NCBI GenBank assembly: GCA_951799405.1
Contig: OX637363.1
Location: 8,060,001-8,124,000 of the forward strand
Source of the DNA: Agapetus fuscipes
Lineage: Eukaryota; Arthropoda; Insecta; Trichoptera; Glossosomatidae
Direction of reading: 5' to 3'
Length of the DNA stretch: 64,000 nucleotides
Positions 19,300 to 29,584 of this stretch are shown here, one piece after another. The position numbers were made by a program, and so were the translations under genes. Under the pieces are notes generated by a model. The model made no database searches and was not told the DNA's origin. It saw nothing but the letters and a program-made list of their open reading frames with translations. The number at the start of each line of letters is the position of its first letter. Within the stretch, counting starts at the first letter, position 1.

Positions 19300-19340
19300 G
19301 ACTCTTGAAGATGCCTTATTAGGCAAAACCGTCGGAGCAA
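19300..19340 (+). other. Hammerhead-like motif
   Basis: CTTGAAGATGCCTTATTAGG followed by CAAAACCGTCGGAGC: a GAAGA box, a GCCT/AGGC hairpin and an AAAAC box. Two core positions depart from the consensus, so if it ever was a ribozyme it is probably inactive. It resembles motifs near Penelope-like element ends; I infer this from pattern only. Confidence 0.3.
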
Positions 19341-20129
19341 AAAAATAATCAAAAGTGAATTAAAACTTGTTTTTTCTAACTGAATCTATAAAAAAAAGGA
19401 CTTTCATTGTGTCAACAGAAATACCCTTAAAATACAATTTCCGATTAATAACCATAAGAGTAAAATTGATTGTTTTTATTTACATAAGTTTATCGAAGTA
19501 CTTCACTTCAATTTAGGATAAACCTGCAAAGATACGAAATATCTGTAAGGTAAAAAATGTGCAATCTAGGATTGAAATAAATTACGCAACTTGCAGTTTA
19601 CCTACGCAAGAGAAATGTGTAAAAACGTGTGATAAATTATTAAAATTTCATCAGCGGAATTGATACATACATTTGTGCGGCGCCTCCTTGCATCTAAGAT
19701 CCCCGTATAATCCTAGGGGTGCTGGCCACCCTTAGTGAAGCCTCTGGGCTTAGTTGCACCCTCAGACGCGGCGTGGAAGGGACCCTTGAGAAAGCGCGCA
19801 GGTGACTTATGGAGAGAGATATTGTTCCCATAAATAATATCTGGAATTATTAATGTCGCAACTAAGGTTTAATATGATCAAGCTTCAATTCTGCCAATGT
19901 CACGCGTTTCCAGAGACGTTTCTCAGTTTTTGTTTACTTGTAATTTGTGTGTTGCGTTGCGTTGCTTTTTACGTTTAACGTTGAAGCCGACGCCGAAGTT
20001 CTGGGAGTGAGGGGACCATGGAGGGAAGCAGCACAAGACAGAGAGTCCTGGAGGATTGTGGTGCGGGAGGCCCTGAGCCTTCAAGGCTTATGAGCCGAAG
20101 AAAGTAAGTAAGTAAGTTGCGTTGCGTTG
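19341..20129. other. No gene recognised
   Basis: GTTGCGTTGCGTTG runs occur near 19955 and 20115. The block 19680-20100 is GC-richer, but no frame is conserved with anything I recognise. Confidence 0.4.
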
Positions 20130-20300
20130 TTGTCAGGGAAGGTCGGCAAAAGTTGTGGGACTTATGTTCATTTGAGGTTTGGATTTTATTTGTAAGTACA
20201 CATTCAGCATTTGTAAGCGCGAACTACACGTGTTGGTTTGTGGGCATACATCTGAGAGCTTTAAATGAATATATCCTTGCAACTTAGATTATAGATTATT
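20130..20300 (+). mobile_element. LINE 3' tail, sense, second subfamily
   Basis: From TTGTCAGGGAAGGTCGGC through GCGCGAACTACACGTGTTGG and CATACATCTGAGAGC to AACTTAGATTATAGATTATT. In this subfamily the outer hairpin is broken (CACATTCAGCATTTG). Confidence 0.8.
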
Positions 20301-20768
20301 ATTATAGGGTCATGTCCTAACTTGGAGTGAATGTCTAGCGGTCTATGTATTGAACCATTCAAATATCTTAATCTTAGAAATAATCTGAATATCGAGGATT
20401 GATGCATTTTAACCATTTTGTTGCATATTTTTTTCTCTACAGAAATCTCGCTCATGGTACCTAATACTTTACTCCTTACATGCTATATACAATGCAAGCC
20501 AAAACTTCCAGGTTCCATGTCTATTATATTCATAATTACACGGCCAGTATTTCTAAAGGTTCCCAAGTTCCCGCTGCATCCAACCTCAGCATGGGCCAGC
20601 TGTAGATAGGCAGTAAGGTTTGCTTGGCTCGGCGCTTTTAGCTGGTGTTCCTCTTTTGTAATAGGCTTTCCCTATTCCTACGCGAGGGTCTATTGTTTAC
20701 AAACTTTACTAGCCTAGAAACAAGAAAAGGATTTCAACTTCGTAACCGTAACACTCGCATTAGACATA
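20301..20768. other. No gene recognised
   Basis: Overlapping frames at 20418 and 20645 are short and without motifs. Confidence 0.45.
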
Positions 20769-21855
20769 GCATTGTCTTGTCTTGTCTTGTATCCTGCCGC
20801 CTTTCCTCTAGGGGTGGCCAGTACCTCCACACAAGTGCCTCCACTTGACTCTGTCCTTGCATACTTCTTTCATCTCATCTAATTTCATCACTCTTTTCAT
20901 GCATGCTCTTCTCTTGTTTCCACTCTGTAGATTCCATTCATTCGCAATCTCATTTATCTGATCAATCCATTGTTTCCTAGGTCTTCCCCTTCCACGCTTA
21001 CCTGTTACATTCCCTTTATACACTCTTTTTGTCAGTCGGTCTTCATTCATCCTTTCAATATGTCCAAACCATCGCATCACACTTCTTTGAACTTTCACTT
21101 TCACGCTTTCTTTTACTCCGCATTCATTTAGAACCCATTCGTTTCTCACTCTATCTTTCAGTGTTTTTCCTGTCATACTTCTCAGATGGGCCATTTCTAC
21201 GGTGCATACCTTATTTACTTCTCTTTCATTCAACGTCCATGACTCGCTTCCATACATCAGGGTCGGCAACAAAATACAATTGTGTACCGCCATTTTCATT
21301 TTCTTTGGTATCCTTTTATTCTTCGCTATTCTACCAAACGCTCCTATCACGCATCTTCCTTTGCTGGCACGCTTCTCTAATTCTTTCGTCATCTTACCAT
21401 TCGCCTCAAACTTACTTCCTAAATAGTCAAACTCATTCACTACTTCAACTTTTATTCCATTCAAATTAATTGTAAGTTCCTCACATACTTCATTCCTGTC
21501 AAAAACTAATACTTTTGTCTTATTCGCATTTACTTTCAAGCTATTCTTACAAAATGCATCATTTAGTTTGGTTAACATCGTTTGGAGTTCCTCCGCCGAG
21601 TCAGCTAAAACTATAGCATCATCAGCATAAAGAAGTACTCCAACTCTTGTTTCACCCACTTTCACTCCGCTCTCTGATATTCCAGCTTCTTTTATGCAAC
21701 TGTCCATGATTATATTAAACAACCATGGACTCATCACGCAGCCTTGCCTCACTCCCTTATATACATCAAACCAGTCACTATATCTCCCATCCACTCTTAC
21801 ACATGCCGAACTATTTTCATAGATGGCACGTATCACATTCAGAAGATTATCCTTA
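20769..21855 (-). pseudogene. 5'-truncated GRGRPRK-type LINE with intact RT C-terminal half
   Basis: An uninterrupted 448-codon frame (22154 down to 20808) covers it, but the first ~98 residues are translated SINE-B; LINE protein starts near KDNLLNVIRAIYENSSACV. RT motifs: GVRQGCVMSPWLFN (about 134-147) and YADD at 176-179. Then come the EFDYLGSKFE, YGSESWTLN and RWFGHIERMN blocks, GKRGRGRPRK (385-394) and a cysteine-containing end (RRACMKRVM..DEMKEVCKDR). The minus-strand 3' UTR ends GGATACAAGACAAG with ACAAG repeats. Endonuclease and RT N-terminal regions are missing, so it cannot be autonomous. The RTE-like clade assignment is tentative. Confidence 0.85.
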
Positions 21856-21865
21856 ATAATAATAA

Positions 21866-22175
21866 AATTAGGATGATTTATTTCGTGAGCGCTGTTTTTG
21901 TGTGTATCACACCTCAAGAGCCCTCTGTGAGCTTGGTCGTCGCTGTTGAAAACGCCAATACTCAAGCAAGACCCAGTTTCTGTAAGGCTGGATGGACTTT
22001 TAGTGACTGGTCTTCGGTAAAAAGGTTTTATGAATTTTTCAATTTTCAATTTTTCAGCGAAGAGCATATTGGTAAATATAAATGGTACATTATTTTGTGC
22101 TACGCCGGGATTCGAACCTACAACCTTCAATTTACGAGTATAAAGTGTTGCCACTGGACTGCGGACCGGTCATAT
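21866..22175 (-). repeat. SINE-B copy, tail type 1, full length
   Basis: Minus strand: ACCGGTCCGCAGTCCAGTGG, GTAGGTTCGAATCCCGGCGT, TTTCAGCGAAGAGC region, CCATCCAGCCTTACAGAAAC, TCACAGAGGGCTCTTGAGGT, CACCAAATAAATCATCC-like end. Its reading frame runs into the adjoining LINE and inflates that ORF. Confidence 0.85.
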
Positions 22176-22214
22176 GAACGATTATGAACTTTGCACTTGG
22201 ATAGATTTATAGCA

Positions 22215-22545
22215 TTTTTTCCGATCGATAGCTCAGGTGGTAGAGCACTTGCTTTTAATGTCAAAGGGCTAGGGTTCAATCCCTGTCAATAGTTTTAAAA
22301 AACATATCCCAGTTGGGTATTTATCTTACATCAAAATACTGACAAGGTGTACTCAGCCTTCATAAGATAACCTGCTCCCATGTGAAGGAGTCGGAATAAG
22401 GCCAATTTCTCTGAAAGTTTGCCTTCCATGCCCAAGGGGTAGGTTTTCATTTATTATGAAGGCTGAGTAAACATTTCCAGTATTTTAATTTAAGGTTTGA
22501 AATAAACAACGAAATGGGAAATTATTTCGTTATTTCGTAATTATT
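22215..22545 (+). repeat. SINE-C head followed by an inverted SINE-C body
   Basis: The head (CGATAGCTCAGGTGGTAGAG, AGGGTTCAATCCCTG) occupies 22217-22285. 22290-22350 holds the body block with TACTCAGCCTTCATAA. The same block recurs in reverse at about 22460-22545 (ATGAAGGCTGAGTAAACATT, AAATAAACAACGAAATGGG). Two insertions in opposite orientation are likely. Confidence 0.6.
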
Positions 22546-22554
22546 CCGGAAATT

Positions 22555-22976
22555 GACTCTGGAGAAAATGAAAGAAGTGTGTAAGGACAAAAGGAAATGG
22601 CGGTTGATCTGTGATGTTGGCGGCTAGGGTTTTTTAAATAAGAATTTGTTTTGTGTTAGTTTATGATGTCCATACATATTATAATTTGTTGATTTAAAAA
22701 ATGTAATTTGTTGTGTATGTTCCTTGACTTATAGATTGGTATGCGGCTGACCACACATGCTGTAGAAAATGGTTCACTTTGCCAATGTCACCCCTGTCTC
22801 AAGGAAGGACGGCAAGAGTTGCAGGGTGTATTTCCATTTGAGATTTGGTTTTTATGTTGTAGGTTCACATCCGGCATGTGCAAGCGCGAACTTGTACGTG
22901 TCTTGTTGTGAAAATGCATGTAATGTGAATTTCCAATGTAACATATCTTTGCAACTTAGATTAGATTAGATAAGAA
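22555..22976 (+). pseudogene. 5'-truncated LINE: last codons, 3' UTR and tail
   Basis: LEKMKEVCKDKRKWRLICDVGG-like coding precedes a T-rich UTR (TTTGTTGTGTATGTTCC) and a complete A-tail from TTGACTTATAGATTGG to GCAACTTAGATTAGATTAGA. It is a clear example of the tail attached to this LINE. Confidence 0.8.
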
Positions 22977-23095
22977 ATAAACAACGAAACGGGTAATTAT
23001 TTCTTTCACCCTCGGTGGTGATCGAACCATTGCCTACTGTCATTGTACCCAAACGCTCTACTAACTGAGCTATCGACCGGATTACAACTGATTTT
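22977..23095 (-). repeat. SINE-C head, antisense
   Basis: Minus strand: CCGGTCGATAGCTCAGTTAG, TAGAGCGTTTGGG, ATGGTTCGATCACCACCG (B box), GGTGAAAGAAATAATTACCC. The 3' body is cut off at the TTAGA tail of the neighbouring LINE. Confidence 0.7.
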
Positions 23096-23311
23096 TTATA
23101 CGCATTTAAAATCCCCGTAAATATTAGATATACTATGAGGTGTAATATACTCCGAATGCTTATTCAAATACACCGCACCGTGAATAACTCACCCTGCTCG
23201 GATAAAAGACTCACAGCGAATTATTTAGCATTGTTGCTTCACGCTCCGCTCAGCAATGTGAATTATCTGCCGCGCAACACTCTAAATACCAGACAGTGCT
23301 ATTTAGAATAA

Positions 23312-24994
23312 AGGCTGGTTCGGACAAGGCGAGTAATTTAGTCAAGTAACGAGTAATTTAGTGGCTAAACGTGTGCGAACCACAAAAATTTAGTCCAGTA
23401 GTTGAGTCAATTGTTTAGTCAAGCCGATCCATTTCATTCTATTTTTTCGGGCAAGTAGCGGCCCCGCCCACCGTCCGTGGGCGAGTGTTGCCGAGAAGCC
23501 ACGGAAAAGTCCGAGTCCGAAGAGCCACGGAAAAGCCCGAGTCCGAGTCGAGTTTATTAGCGGCCGCGCCATTGGCCGCTCACTCTTGGCGGGGAAACGG
23601 AAATGCAAGAATGGCGGCAATTTAAATTGGCTGCAGTTTGAAAAGATAATGCCCGTTTTCAGCAAGAATATTTAAAGATAAAGTGCTGTTTAAAAATATT
23701 TAAGTACTTAAGAACTTCTTATATTTGCGAGCCCAATGTTCCGCTCCCTAAACTTAGCGACCTGTCAGTGAGGTTATGTCATGTTTAAACTGTAAATAAG
23801 TGGATATGCACACCGATATCCTTGTTTTTTTAGAAACTCTTGAGAATATAGAAGTTGCTAGGACTTATCTACGTCCAAAAAGTTTTGAGAAAGGTAATTT
23901 TTTTTCGATAAGAATAGTATGACATCGATTTTTGGTGCGGATATCAGCTGTCAAAAATACAATCATGTAGCTCCTTGCTGGATGAAATTGTAGTAATTTT
24001 TAAGTTTTCGGACAATAGAGCTGTACAAATATAGTTTTGGTAAAGATGTTGTGGAAATAAATATTATCGTCCATGAATTTATTACGTATTTAAAAACATC
24101 GATCTTTTACATTGATCGATGTTTATAGGTACCTACCATAAATTTGTCATATCACAGGCCTTATGATATCCTTCAGATGGATTGTTACTTATTGTTTTGT
24201 ACAGAAACAATTCAGTGACACACGGGGATAACTAATTAGAGGCATTACAATTTTATGCCACTGTAAGCCATCAGCTGGTATCTGTGACAGACGTGAGAGG
24301 CGTATGTAGCAGGATTGAACAAGTTTCTCGCGGTCAGCCTCTGAAAAGTTGAACCATGTTTCTTCTTTAACTTGATAATTGATTGGTGACCGCCGTGTAT
24401 TTGAAATGCCGATTTTACATGTCGAATATTGATGTTAATTGTCAAAAACGAAAAACGCAACAGAGAAATGCATCTGAATGCAGCTGCAGACTACGAGCCG
24501 TATTATAGTGTGTGCATACAAAATATACTTTGTACACATCATTGAAAAGATAAAAATTCAATTAAAAAATAATGTTTGCAGCGTAAATGGTAGATATTAT
24601 TACAAACATCAAATAGTCATGTGTTGTTTTTATTTAAAATGTGTATATTATTTTATAAACCATAAAATACATTTCGAATTTACAAAAGTCGAGTTTCGAA
24701 GTTGTTTGCTAAACAGGCTCCTAGCTAGGTGGCTGGGCATAAATCAGTTAATATTACCGAACCATAGCCAATTTAAAGGGCTTTATAATAACATGATTTT
24801 AATACTCAATTAATATTTTCAAACTGCAGCCAATTCAAATTTTCCGCCATTATAGAAAGGGCTTTCTGCAGCCAACTTCGCACTTGTGTACTGTACTGGA
24901 CCGTAATGCGAACGCTTCACGGGCGAGTAGCGCCCCGCCCACCACTAAATTACTCGGTACTTGACTAAATCAGTGGCCTTGTGCGAACTAGCCT
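23312..24994. mobile_element. 1.68-kb non-autonomous DNA transposon with TAA target duplication
   Basis: The left end AGGCTGGTTCGGACAAGGC is inverted at the right as GCCTTGTGCGAACTAGCCT, and TAA lies outside both ends (23309-23311, 24995-24997). Further in, GAGTAATTTAGT motifs are also inverted, as is an approximately 35-bp block containing TTGGCTGCAGTTTGAAAA (about 23613-23650 versus 24812-24852). The left subterminal region is GC-rich, with a repeated GCCACGGAAAAG. No transposase frame is visible. The 3-bp duplication suggests the PIF/Harbinger group, but the superfamily is uncertain. Confidence 0.7.
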
Positions 24995-25004
24995 TAAGAG
25001 TTTA

Positions 25005-25181
25005 AGGCTGGTTTTAGTGTCGCGCTGACAACACGCTGACCGTCAGCGCTGACAGCCAAATATATGAACTTGTCGCGCTGACAGCTACGCGCCATTCTAA
25101 AACGCTTCCTACAGGTTCATTTATTTTGAACGGTCAGCGCTGACGGTCAGCGCGTTGTCAGCGCGACACTAAAACCAGCCT
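25005..25181. mobile_element. 177-bp MITE with long inverted ends
   Basis: AGGCTGGTTTTAGTGTCGCG and its reverse complement bound the element; the arms continue into GCTGACCGTCAGCGCTGAC, giving about 50 bp of near-perfect pairing. Its centre carries another GTCGCGCTGACAGC copy. It starts 10 bp after the 1.68-kb element, shares the AGGCTGGTT terminus with it, and is also flanked by TTA on the left. Confidence 0.8.
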
Positions 25182-25188
25182 TAGGCTT

Positions 25189-25395
25189 ACACGGCCGGCT
25201 GATGATGCTGGAGTGATGTTTTCCGGGATCTGTTGCCGTGGTCTGTGGGAGCTGGAGCTTCCGGACGTTTCGCCCATTTCTACGATGGGCTTCTTCAGCG
25301 TGAAGTATGATGATGATCTTGATGAGAACTGTGATGACAGTTCTCATTTCACTCACATCGAAACCGATGTGAATCGAGTTGTATAGCACCCTTCG
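25189..25395 (-). repeat. Dispersed repeat E with hammerhead-like core (copy 2)
   Basis: It has the same GCTGAAGAAGCCCAT ... ATGGGCGAAACG arrangement on the minus strand (25259-25300), with a GTAGA loop. The segment after the GAAA box is TCCGGAAGC, so the possible CGT/ACG stem III of copy 1 is not maintained. It begins 8 bp from the preceding MITE. Confidence 0.5.
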
Positions 25396-25446
25396 CCACT
25401 GCTAGCCACCCCTAGTGGAATGACGGCTGGATACAGTTACAGAAAA
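25380..25446 (+). pseudogene. LINE 3' terminal scrap
   Basis: CCACTGCTAGCCACCCCTAG, GGAATGACGGCTGGATAC and a short GTTACAG end. It documents the GTTACA-tailed LINE lineage. Confidence 0.55.
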
Positions 25447-25533
25447 GTACATTAATGATAATTGCGTTACCTTTTAGTTAAGTTGATTTACCCAGGCCTG
25501 GATTAAGGGAGGTTCGAGAAATGACCGCACCAG

Positions 25534-25700
25534 GGCTGGAAGTCTCATCAACACGGTAATTTTTACCTACCGAATATCGGTAATATTTGTATGAAGACCT
25601 GCCAATCCAACATGACCGCAAGGAAAAGCTGATTGGTCTTCATACAAATATTACCGATATTCGGTAGATAAGAATAACCGTGGGGATGAGACTTCCAGCC
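25534..25700. mobile_element. MITE family F (type copy), 167 bp
   Basis: GGCTGGAAGTCTCATC at the left is inverted at the right end as GATGAGACTTCCAGCC. The arms extend about 60 bp through TTACCTACCGAATATCGG and AATATTTGTATGAAGAC. The centre contains CCAATCCAACATGACCGC. Confidence 0.85.
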
Positions 25701-26028
25701 TAGAGCTCCCTAAGATTCAATAAAAATTGTAAAAAAAAAACATGGTTCGTTTATTCATATATGCCCTAAAGAATAATATTATTAAGGCAAAATAATGAAC
25801 ACAATTTCTGTACGAGCCCCTTTTAACGTTTGTAACAAATCATAAATATTGAAAAAATATTTTTTAATGTATGTACTTCAGCAGTTAAAATAGCCTTATT
25901 GAACTTTTACAATATACAGCGCATTTAATCATTAAATAAACCCTTGCTACTTCTCTATAGATGTCATGCAAATGATTAATCATACTTGTTGTTTTGCATC
26001 TCAATAAGAGAAACATATTGTTACTAAC
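25701..26028. other. No gene recognised
   Basis: AT-rich unique sequence between a MITE and an LTR. Confidence 0.45.
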
Positions 26029-26374
26029 TTATGAGCCCGATTGCGTGGCTTGCTTATGTATGTGTGTCCGCCTCTAGTGTAGTCTACTGTGAGTTTAAAT
26101 TTGTGCATGTGCCAAGGCACGTAGTAGTTGGTATGCGTAACTAGAATAGTATGGAACAATACAGAGGTTCACTATGAAAGGGTTTGGAATATGCGAGAGG
26201 CGTCCGTTTAGACGCTATATATTTGGAACGCAATTGTGTGAGAGACCAGAGTCGATTGAAGAATTGAGCTGTAAAGTCTATAAGCCAAGATCTAGAAATC
26301 AGTCTATTGTAAACCGATATTGTGTAAAATAAATCTTGAAAAATAAATTGCAGTTTGATCAAAATAACCCAACT
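26029..26374 (+). mobile_element. Gypsy-type LTR copy, 3' end cut by SINE-B
   Basis: TGTTACTAACTTATG, GTGTCCGCCTCTAGTGTAGT, GAGTCGATTGAAGAATTGAG and GTAAAATAAATCTTGAAAAA align in order with the solo LTR at 13907-14288. The last ~12 bases are replaced where SINE-B starts. ATAT precedes the start, as at 13.9 kb, hinting at insertion preference or a shared flank. Confidence 0.7.
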
Positions 26375-26376
26375 GT

Positions 26377-26690
26377 ATGACCGGTCCGTAGCTCAGTGGT
26401 AACACTGTGGACTCTGAATGGGAAGGTTGTGGGTTCGAATCCCGGCAGAGCACAAAAAAATACCATTTATATTTTCAAATTTGCTCATCGCTGGGTTGAA
26501 AAATTCATAAACCTTTACCAATGACCGGTCACCAAAGGTCCATCTAGCCTTACAGCAACTGGGTCTTGCTTGAGTATTGGCGCTTTGTAGCGATGACCAA
26601 GCTCGTACACCTCTGCGGCACTATAACAAGTGTCATAGACCCCTAGAGTCTCTAGGATCTAGGGAGTCTCCCGCACAGGATTTCTTAAAA
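26377..26690 (+). repeat. SINE-B copy, tail type 2, best head
   Basis: CCGGTCCGTAGCTCAGTGG (A box) and GTGGGTTCGAATCCCGGCAG (B box) are both close to consensus, so polymerase III transcription is plausible. The type 2 end runs CACCTCTGCGGCACTATAAC, AGAGTCTCTAGG and CCCGCACAGGATTTC to an A-rich tail. Confidence 0.85.
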
Positions 26691-26896
26691 AAAAAAAATT
26701 TATAATAAAATATATAATGTGGGAGGCCCCATGTTTTTTTTTGTACCAGGGCCCCCGTTGGCCTTAATTTGAGCCTGCATTTACCTCACTCTTACCCTTC
26801 AACCTACAAAACTCTAACTTCATGTGACGCTCATTCGATACAAGTCACTTTTGTTTTCTCTCTGTACTTCAATTACTTCTTACCCTATTATTCCGG

Positions 26897-26990
26897 ATTG
26901 CTCCGGTCGATAGCTCAGTTGGTAGAGTGCTTGCATTCCATGCCGTGCGCTCGGGTTCGAATCCCACCGAGGGTGTCAGAAATGTATAAT
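26897..26990 (+). repeat. SINE-C head
   Basis: CCGGTCGATAGCTCAGTTGG, TAGAGTGCTTGCATTCCATG, CGGGTTCGAATCCCACCGAG. The tRNA-like cloverleaf is partial (no matching acceptor 3' strand), so this is a SINE head and not a tRNA gene. The body is lost after GTCAGAAATG. Confidence 0.75.
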
Positions 26991-27018
26991 AAGGTTTCAT
27001 ATAAGAATAAATGTCCGG

Positions 27019-27185
27019 GGCTGGAAGTCTCATCACCACGGTAATTCTTTCCTACTGAATATCGATAATATTTGTTAGACGACTAGTGAGCTGTTGACTT
27101 GCACCCATCTTAGATTAACAGGTCCTTATACAAATATTAACGATATTTGGTAGGTAAGAATTACCGTGGTGATGAGACTTCCACA
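27019..27185. mobile_element. MITE family F copy
   Basis: GGCTGGAAGTCTCATCACC opens it and GGTGATGAGACTTCCA closes it. The centre is divergent (GTTAGACGACTAGTGAGCTG) and lacks the GATGGCCGCAAG block of other copies. Confidence 0.8.
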
Positions 27186-27219
27186 TCAGGCTGTTTTCAC
27201 ATTTTCCTTTATTTTATCT

Positions 27220-27300
27220 AATCTAATCTAAGCTGCAAATATATATATCATTTAAGATTTATATTAATTGCATTCCCACAAGCAAACATGTATAATTTTA
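27220..27300 (-). mobile_element. LINE 3' tail, last 80 bp
   Basis: CTAATCTAATCTAAGCTGC to GCATTCCCACAAGCAAACAT. It is strongly 5'-truncated. Confidence 0.7.
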
Positions 27301-27675
27301 TAATACGTCTATTCTCGAATCGTAGAAAACAAGCAAGAAAAACGTGTATTTTCAATTTGTTTTCATCTCTAATCCATTCGACAATAACATTTTTTCTGCA
27401 CTACAAAGAAAGAAAGTGAAAAAAAAGATCCTGTAGCATCTGCGATCCCAACTATCAAGGGTATTCATTCATTAGCAGCGTGGAGATGCTGAGCAAAAAG
27501 ATGCTATTCCAGTGTTGGGAGAGAAAAAGCAGCTGGAGATTCTAGGATTCTAGAACTAAAGTCGATAATGAGATTGTGATGACAAGTGGTAGGTACGATA
27601 CGGGGAGAAAAAAAGAAGTTAATGCTTTCTACAGACGATTGCTCAGCATTCAAAACTGCTGTGAGTCAGGACAAT
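27301..27675. other. No gene recognised
   Basis: The stretch 27430-27660 lacks the poly-A/T character of its surroundings, but frames are short and I see no domain. Confidence 0.4.
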
Positions 27676-27915
27676 AATAATAATCTATAATCTAAGTTGC
27701 AAAGATATATTAACATTTAAAGCTCATGTCAAATGCATGCCCACAAACAAATACGTGTAGCTTGCGCTTACAAATGCTGAATTTGTGCTTACAAATAAAA
27801 TCCAAACATAATCCCTAAAACTTTTGCCGACCTCCCCTGACACAGAGGTGACATTGGAAAAATGAACCATTTTTTACAGTATAGTCAGCCTCATACCAAC
27901 CTATAAGTTAAGGAA
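27676..27915 (-). mobile_element. LINE 3' tail, antisense
   Basis: AATCTATAATCTAAGTTGC, GCATGCCCACAAACAAATAC, GACCTCCCCTGACACAGAGG, ACCAACCTATAAGTTAAGG. Second subfamily; it sits 5 bp from the next copy. Confidence 0.8.
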
Positions 27916-27919
27916 TACA

Positions 27920-28155
27920 TAGATCTATAATCTATAATCTAAACTGCAAAGATATGTAAACATTTAGGCTCATATTAAATGCATGCCCACAGACAGGCAC
28001 ATGTAGGTTCGCGCCTACACATTCTGCATGCGTGCATACAAATAAACAAAAACTCACATGAACGTAAAACCTTGCATCTCCTGCCGTCTTTCCCTGAAAC
28101 CGGGGTGGCATTGGTAAAAGTGAACCGATTTTTACAGAACCTTTTAGCAAAATTA
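27920..28155 (-). mobile_element. LINE 3' tail, antisense, tandem with the previous one
   Basis: Its own TCTATAATCTATAATCTAAA tail directly follows the head of the neighbour at 27915. Internal blocks GCCCACAGACAGGCACATGT and CCCTGAAACCGGGGTGGC are shared most closely with 28800-29000. Overlapping frames here (85-98 codons) are translations of the repeat. Confidence 0.8.
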
Positions 28156-28395
28156 AAAAAAAAACAAGCATTTTGCGATACCCAAACAAGCAATAAATCC
28201 GGCCTGCATGCTGTATGGCAGTGAGAGCTGAAGCTCCCTCCGTGGGGGATCCTCACCCTCATCCCTCTCACTCATAATGATGGGAAGAAGCAGGTGCTGC
28301 GGCTGAGATAACAGCACTCAGAGTAGGAGAACAGCTACGCCACTGGCAGGCATCTCTAGTAGGCACCAATCAACTGGAATATCGAGGTACTGGGT

Positions 28396-28660
28396 AATCT
28401 TATCTAATCTAATCTAAGTTGCTGAGATATGTTATATGAAGGGTTCACATTATATGCATTTTAACAAGCAGACACGTAAAATTTCACGTTTAAACATTCC
28501 GCATGTGGAATATAAGAACCCAAATCGCAAATGAACAGTTCTACACCCTGCAACTCTTGCCGTCCTTCCCTGAAACAGGGGTGGCGTTGGCAAAGTGAAG
28601 CATTTTCCACAGTATAAGTGGTCAACCACATACTATCTCGATTAGTCAAGGAACAAAAAA
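28396..28660 (-). mobile_element. LINE 3' tail, antisense
   Basis: CTTATCTAATCTAATCTAAG to CTATCTCGATTAGTCAAGGA. The hairpin CCCTGAAACAGGG is intact; the second stem is reduced to ATTCCGCATGTGG. Confidence 0.8.
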
Positions 28661-28714
28661 ACATACATAGAAGAGGACTACGAATTGTTACCTAATGCAA
28701 TTTTTTAAACCAGA

Positions 28715-28799
28715 GACGACTTTATGGTCAAGGCACTCGATATGAACGGGAATCGAACCAGCGTTATTCATTTCAAACACGCTAGTTTAAGTTACCGTC
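28715..28799 (-). repeat. Leu/Ser-like SINE head fragment
   Basis: The minus strand contains CTAGCGTGTTTG, CGCTGGTTCGATTCCCG and TTGACCATAA, in the order found at 3450-3670. Confidence 0.5.
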
Positions 28800-29000
28800 T
28801 TGACTTGATTTCGCCGGTTTCAGGGAAAGGCGGAAGGAGTTGCAAGGCTCAAGTTCATGTGAGGTTTTGTTTGTTTGTATGCACACATGCAGAATATGTA
28901 GGCGCGAACCTACATGTGCCTGGCTGTGGGCATGCATTTATTATGAGCCTTAAATGTAAACATATCTTTGCAGCTTAGATTACAGATAGATAGATTATAG
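28800..29000 (+). mobile_element. LINE 3' tail, sense
   Basis: GGTTTCAGGGAAAGGCGG, GCACACATGCAGAATATGTA, CTGTGGGCATGCATTTATTA, TGCAGCTTAGATTACAGATA with an irregular GATAGATTATAGA tail. It forms an inverted arrangement with the copies at 27676-28660. Confidence 0.8.
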
Positions 29001-29584
29001 ACTCGCTTGGCTATAGTGCCATGGTTTTTCTTTTATTATGACTCTGGATATGTATAGCTGAAAGGGTGAACGTTGACAATCCAAATTTGTAAAGTAATTT
29101 TAATTTGGAAATAGATTGAATTACATTTTCCAGCTCTTCTAAAATTCTTTCGCTGATTTCCAAGTCACGCTTCCTTTCCAAAAACATCGCAATTTTTTAC
29201 TCAAGAAATATCACGCTATAAATAATAAATTCAAAGCTTGTTTATTTAAAAAAAAAAAACATTTTTAGCATACACATCTGGGGACGATACACACGAGGGA
29301 GCTTTCAGTGAAATATAGCCTTATTTTTAAAAGCATACCTGTAGGTGCGCTCTAAATCGCTTGCAACTTTTGCCGCCCAAAGTTTTCATATTTATTACGT
29401 GGTATTATGTCTCGGAGACAAAGTCTAGCGCGTCATTCCACTTTTTAAGGGATGCAACTGAGAATAATTCACTGGAGAGACACCCTAATGTATTGTTCTT
29501 ACGTATATAAAGCACGTACTGTGCAATGTAAGAGGATGAACCAAACAACTTGCTTGCATTCGCCTCTTTTCTGAGCCAAACATT
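29001..29584. other. No gene recognised; LINE sliver at the left
   Basis: TTTTATTATGACTCTGGATA at 29030-29052 is a 25-bp scrap of antisense LINE coding (SRVIIK region). The rest shows nothing I can name. Confidence 0.4.

Noticed and set aside
26897..26990. Candidate functional tRNA gene
   Set aside because: A and B boxes are good, but the acceptor and anticodon stems do not close and the head belongs to a dispersed SINE-C family.
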